Source of the DNA: Alphaproteobacteria bacterium
Lineage (GTDB): Bacteria; Pseudomonadota; Alphaproteobacteria; Rhizobiales; Hyphomicrobiaceae
Assembly (NCBI GenBank): GCA_018830445.1
Contig: JAHJSN010000192.1
Span: 1-64,000, forward strand
Reading direction: 5' to 3'
DNA length: 64,000 bases
The stretch's first letter is position 1. The number at the start of each line of letters is the position of its first letter. The notes beneath the pieces were generated by a model. That model was not told the origin of the DNA and searched no databases. It worked only from the letters and a program-made list of their open reading frames with translations. Of this stretch, positions 61,686 through 64,000 are shown piece by piece. Position numbers and translations under genes: made by a program.

Positions 61686-62594
61686 ATGTCGCAAGCACCT
61701 GCCGGCGGTCGCGAAGCAATCGAAAGGCTGTTTCGGCATCCCGAACTCTCGATGGAGCGCTTGCCGGTCCTGAAGGATGCGATGACGAGCCTCACTTCGG
61801 ATTGCGCCGAAGGGTTGCGAGCGCTGTGCCCGCACCCTGCGGCGTTCGCCATCGAACGAACAACGCTGTGCCATGCGTCGGAGGTTCTGGAACAAAACCA
61901 GCATGGTATCGCCTACGTCTTCCATGCAGCAGGCTGGGATTCCCGGATCGTCATCGGGTTCGGGCGCGCCGCGGTCTTCCTGCTTGTCGAGAGCGTCTTC
62001 GGAGGCGACGGCAACGAACAATCAGAAGCGCCAGAGCGTCCCTTCTCGAAGTTGGAACAGCGCCTGGTCCAGAAGGTCGCCGATCTGGCAGCCCAGTCGT
62101 TAAATCGGTTCCTCGACGGGACCGCGCCGATCGGCCTTTCCCTGGAACGGGTCGAGGCAGCAATATCGCCTGGAATGTTCGGGCCGGCTGATCCGGCTGT
62201 CGCTGTCTTCGAGATGGATCTCCAGCTACAGGAGCGCACTGCGGGGATGTTCGTCATGCTGCCCCAGTCGAGCATCCATGCCTTGCGCTCGAAACTTGAG
62301 CGACGCGACGGCAATCCGTCGTTGTCCGTCGACGAGGAGTGGGCCGGCCGTTTAAGGAGTGGTGTCGAAAACACCACGGTTTCGCTTCGCGCGGCCATTC
62401 ACGGGTACAATTCCACGCTCGGCGAGGTTGCCGCCCTCCAGGTGGGGTCGGTCATCGAGTTGCCGCTTGACGCGCATAATTCCGTTGTGGCGACCTGCAA
62501 TGGCGCGGAGATATTCGCCGCTCGCCTGGTGCAATCGAAGGGGCATTACGCGCTTTCGATATCCGCGTTCATCAACCGGAACGGGGCAGATTGA
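61686..62594 (+). CDS. fliM: Flagellar motor switch protein FliM
   Basis: 302 residues from the ATG at 61686, placed by GGAG eight bases upstream; the GTG at 61677 overlaps that site. The middle domain (ERTTLCHASEVLEQNQHGIAYVFHAAGWDSRIVIGFGRAAVFLLVESVFGG) and the C-terminal SpoA domain (TVSLRAAIHGYNSTLGEVAALQVGSVIELPLDAHNSVVATCNGAEIFAARLVQSKGHYALSI) are present. The N-terminal CheY-binding peptide of the enterobacterial protein is not obvious. It converges with the GntR gene. Confidence 0.9.
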   Translation: MSQAPAGGREAIERLFRHPELSMERLPVLKDAMTSLTSDCAEGLRALCPHPAAFAIERTTLCHASEVLEQNQHGIAYVFHAAGWDSRIVIGFGRAAVFLLVESVFGGDGNEQSEAPERPFSKLEQRLVQKVADLAAQSLNRFLDGTAPIGLSLERVEAAISPGMFGPADPAVAVFEMDLQLQERTAGMFVMLPQSSIHALRSKLERRDGNPSLSVDEEWAGRLRSGVENTTVSLRAAIHGYNSTLGEVAALQVGSVIELPLDAHNSVVATCNGAEIFAARLVQSKGHYALSISAFINRNGAD

Positions 62595-62639
62595 TGTCCG
62601 GCCGGCAGCCGAATCCGGTATGGCAGCTCGATGTCATGG

Positions 62640-63401
62640 TCAGGAGCTGAGCTTTGCGGATGATATGCGGTTTGCTGCGGAAACCTGGACGACGTACTTG
62701 GCGTGGCGCAGATCAAGGTGTTTGACGCAGTATTCCACGGGCACTCCGTTCTCATCGAAGGCCGTACGATCGACTCTGAGTATCGGTGCGCCCTGGCGGC
62801 AGCCGAGGGTTTCGGCGGTGTCTTGGTCGGCGATCGCCATTTCGATCGATTCATTGACCCATTCGACACTGGTCCTGGCGCGATGCCCATAGAGTTCGAA
62901 CAGAGTCGGCGCGGTCAATGGACCTTCTTCAAGTTGCGTGAACAGCCATTGCGGAATTGCAATCCGCTCGCAGTACGCGCAAGCCTCGTTGTCTTCGGCT
63001 GCTCTCAGGATGATCTGGACCGATTCGCCATCGACGAGCCGGAGGCTCTTGCGTTCCGCCAGTGTGGCGACGGCACTGAAACAGTCCTCGACGCGAAGCC
63101 TTTGACGCGGTCCGCTTTCGGCGACGACTTCGCCGACCGGCAAGCGGCGGAGTTTTTCGCAAGGGGCTTCGACAAAGGTTCCCCGCCCGCGCTGACGCCT
63201 GAGTAAGCCCTCGTCGACAAGCATCGAGAGGGCCTTGCGCATCGTGCCGACACTGACGCTGAACGAGCGCGCCATGTCGAGCTCGCTTGGTAACGGCGTG
63301 CCAGGGCTCCATGCGCTGCCCTCTATCTGCTGCCGGATCATGTCCCGGACCTGGAGATATATGGGTCCAACAAACTGGGCCGGTTTTGTTGCCTTGATCA
63401 T
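62640..63401 (-). CDS. GntR family transcriptional regulator (UTRA-type)
   Basis: 253 residues from the ATG at 63401, preceded by GGAG; the longer frame to 63491 is not family sequence. The GntR winged helix is GPIYLQVRDMIRQQIEGSAWSPGTPLPSELDMARSFSVSVGTMRKALSMLVDEGLLRRQRGRGTFVEAP. The C-terminal UTRA-like domain contains CEKLRRLPVGEVV, ERIAIPQWLFTQLEEGP and the closing RVDRTAFDENGVPVEYCVKHLDLRHAKYVVQVSA. It is a paralogue of the gene at 38854-39585. The DNA target and ligand are unknown. It lies at the end of the flagellar region and converges with fliM. Confidence 0.88.
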   Translation of the reverse strand: MIKATKPAQFVGPIYLQVRDMIRQQIEGSAWSPGTPLPSELDMARSFSVSVGTMRKALSMLVDEGLLRRQRGRGTFVEAPCEKLRRLPVGEVVAESGPRQRLRVEDCFSAVATLAERKSLRLVDGESVQIILRAAEDNEACAYCERIAIPQWLFTQLEEGPLTAPTLFELYGHRARTSVEWVNESIEMAIADQDTAETLGCRQGAPILRVDRTAFDENGVPVEYCVKHLDLRHAKYVVQVSAANRISSAKLSS

Positions 63402-63564
63402 CGCCACTCCGGCATGTGAGCCATTCAATCGAGGGATACCCGAGGCGTCCCGGCAACCGTGCGGATTGCTGTCTGAAAAGAGCGGCCGCACGCGCCGGTA
63501 ACCGGAAATCAGGGAATCGCAACTCTACCTAGGGTAGCAATAATGTCGATATTTGCAACACAGG

Positions 63565-63607
63565 GCGGAGGTGCTCCACCGGTTAGTGGAATGTCGAGAA
63601 CCTCCGC
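63565..63607. other. Nested intergenic hairpin upstream of the GntR gene
   Basis: GCGGAGGT and ACCTCCGC are perfect complements and enclose a second stem TCCAC/GTGGA, with an uneven 2/9-nt interruption. It lies about 160 nt upstream of the GntR start within the 63402-63692 gap, which holds no gene. There is no T-run and no CTAG boundary, so it is not clearly one of the hairpin elements. Confidence 0.4.
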
Positions 63608-63692
63608 ACGCCGGTGCGTTCAGGGTGATGCTGTGCGCCGGCGCATCCTGTCCATATACAACTGCCGGCTGCATCAACAGCTGAATTCCGCT

Positions 63693-64000
63693 CTAGCGGA
63701 GGATCCTCTGCAATCGAATGAGCGAGTTGAAATAGTCCGCGCCCATCTGCTCGTGGGTGAGATGGTCGACGGCTCGAAAACCAGTCTCCAGGAAAGCGAT
63801 TCCGTATTCCTTGCCGCTTTGCCAGGCGACCGTGCCTGGAAGCTGCGTGCCGTCGATGAGGGTCAAGAGAACAGGCTCCGCCAGCCTGGGTGCCAGCCCG
63901 GTGCGCAGAAACAACCCGGCGCCGCCATTCGAAATGTTCCTCAGTTCAGCCCCCGATTGCATGCCCTGGACCTTGAGGATGGCGAGCATATCGGTGGTGA
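63693..64000 (-). CDS. PilZ domain protein (partial, start outside the window)
   Basis: The frame is open to the window edge, so the N-terminus, where the cyclic di-GMP binding RxxxR motif would be, is missing. The visible part fits PilZ: ILKVQGMQSGAELRNISNGGAGLFLRTGL with the NIS-x-GGAG segment, then DGTQLPGTVAWQSGKEYGIAFLE. The C-terminal helix (AVDHLTHEQMGADYFNSLIRLQRIL) is longer than the minimal domain. In flagellated bacteria such proteins often adjust motility, but nothing here proves that. Confidence 0.75.
   Translation of the reverse strand, partial: TTDMLAILKVQGMQSGAELRNISNGGAGLFLRTGLAPRLAEPVLLTLIDGTQLPGTVAWQSGKEYGIAFLETGFRAVDHLTHEQMGADYFNSLIRLQRILR

Overview
The window looks like part of a chromosome from an alphaproteobacterium of the order Hyphomicrobiales (Rhizobiales). 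The GC content is high. The trpA-accD-folC order is typical of the order. The flagellar region carries genes characteristic of it: an FtcR/Rem-type regulator, flaF and flbT, motC, motD and motE, a DUF1217 protein, and a short flagellin. I cannot fix the genus.

Left part (1-25 kb). The window opens in the end of an IS630-type transposase, followed by four CTAG-bounded hairpins. Next comes a minus-strand three-gene operon of coiled-coil and membrane proteins (454-4027). Housekeeping genes follow: trpA, accD, folC, a methyltransferase, gloB, a DUF985 cupin, a NYN-domain protein, a radical SAM protein and tRNA-Gly(CCC). Then comes a very large gene with a caspase-like start, Ig-like repeats, a GH19 lysozyme domain, two peptidoglycan-binding modules, two membrane segments and a C-terminal clostripain protease. 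It is split by a frameshift or junction after the caspase core. An FMN-binding glutamate-synthase-like protein, a PRC-barrel protein and a two-gene FemAB/GNAT operon end this part.

Right part (25.5-62.6 kb) is a nearly complete flagellar gene set. It runs ftcR, flgE-flgK-flgL-flaF-flbT-flgD-fliQ-flhA-fliR plus small accessory genes; then minus-strand fliI-flgF-DUF1217; then motA-fliN-flhB, flgB-flgC-fliE-flgG-flgA-flgI-motE-flgH-fliL-fliP, the flagellin gene, fliF-fliH-like-motB-motC-motD-transglycosylase, and fliG-fliM. Two GntR/UTRA regulators bracket the second half of the cluster. A partial PilZ gene closes the window. Many neighbouring genes overlap by ATGA, GTGA or TGATG, which suggests translational coupling.

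The most unusual feature is a set of short bipartite elements at four loci. Each is two bulged hairpins joined by a 17-19 nt spacer and bounded by CTAG or a close variant. Three sequence families occur: AB of 164 nt in three copies, CD of 139 nt in three copies, and FG of 163 nt in one copy. AB and FG are unrelated in stem sequence but share architecture, mirror-image 4-nt bulges and a related loop motif. One CD copy sits at the very end of flhB, where the pre-insertion sequence can be reconstructed exactly. They look like non-autonomous mobile elements with CTAG targets, possibly moved by an IS630-type transposase, and may also act as structured RNA.
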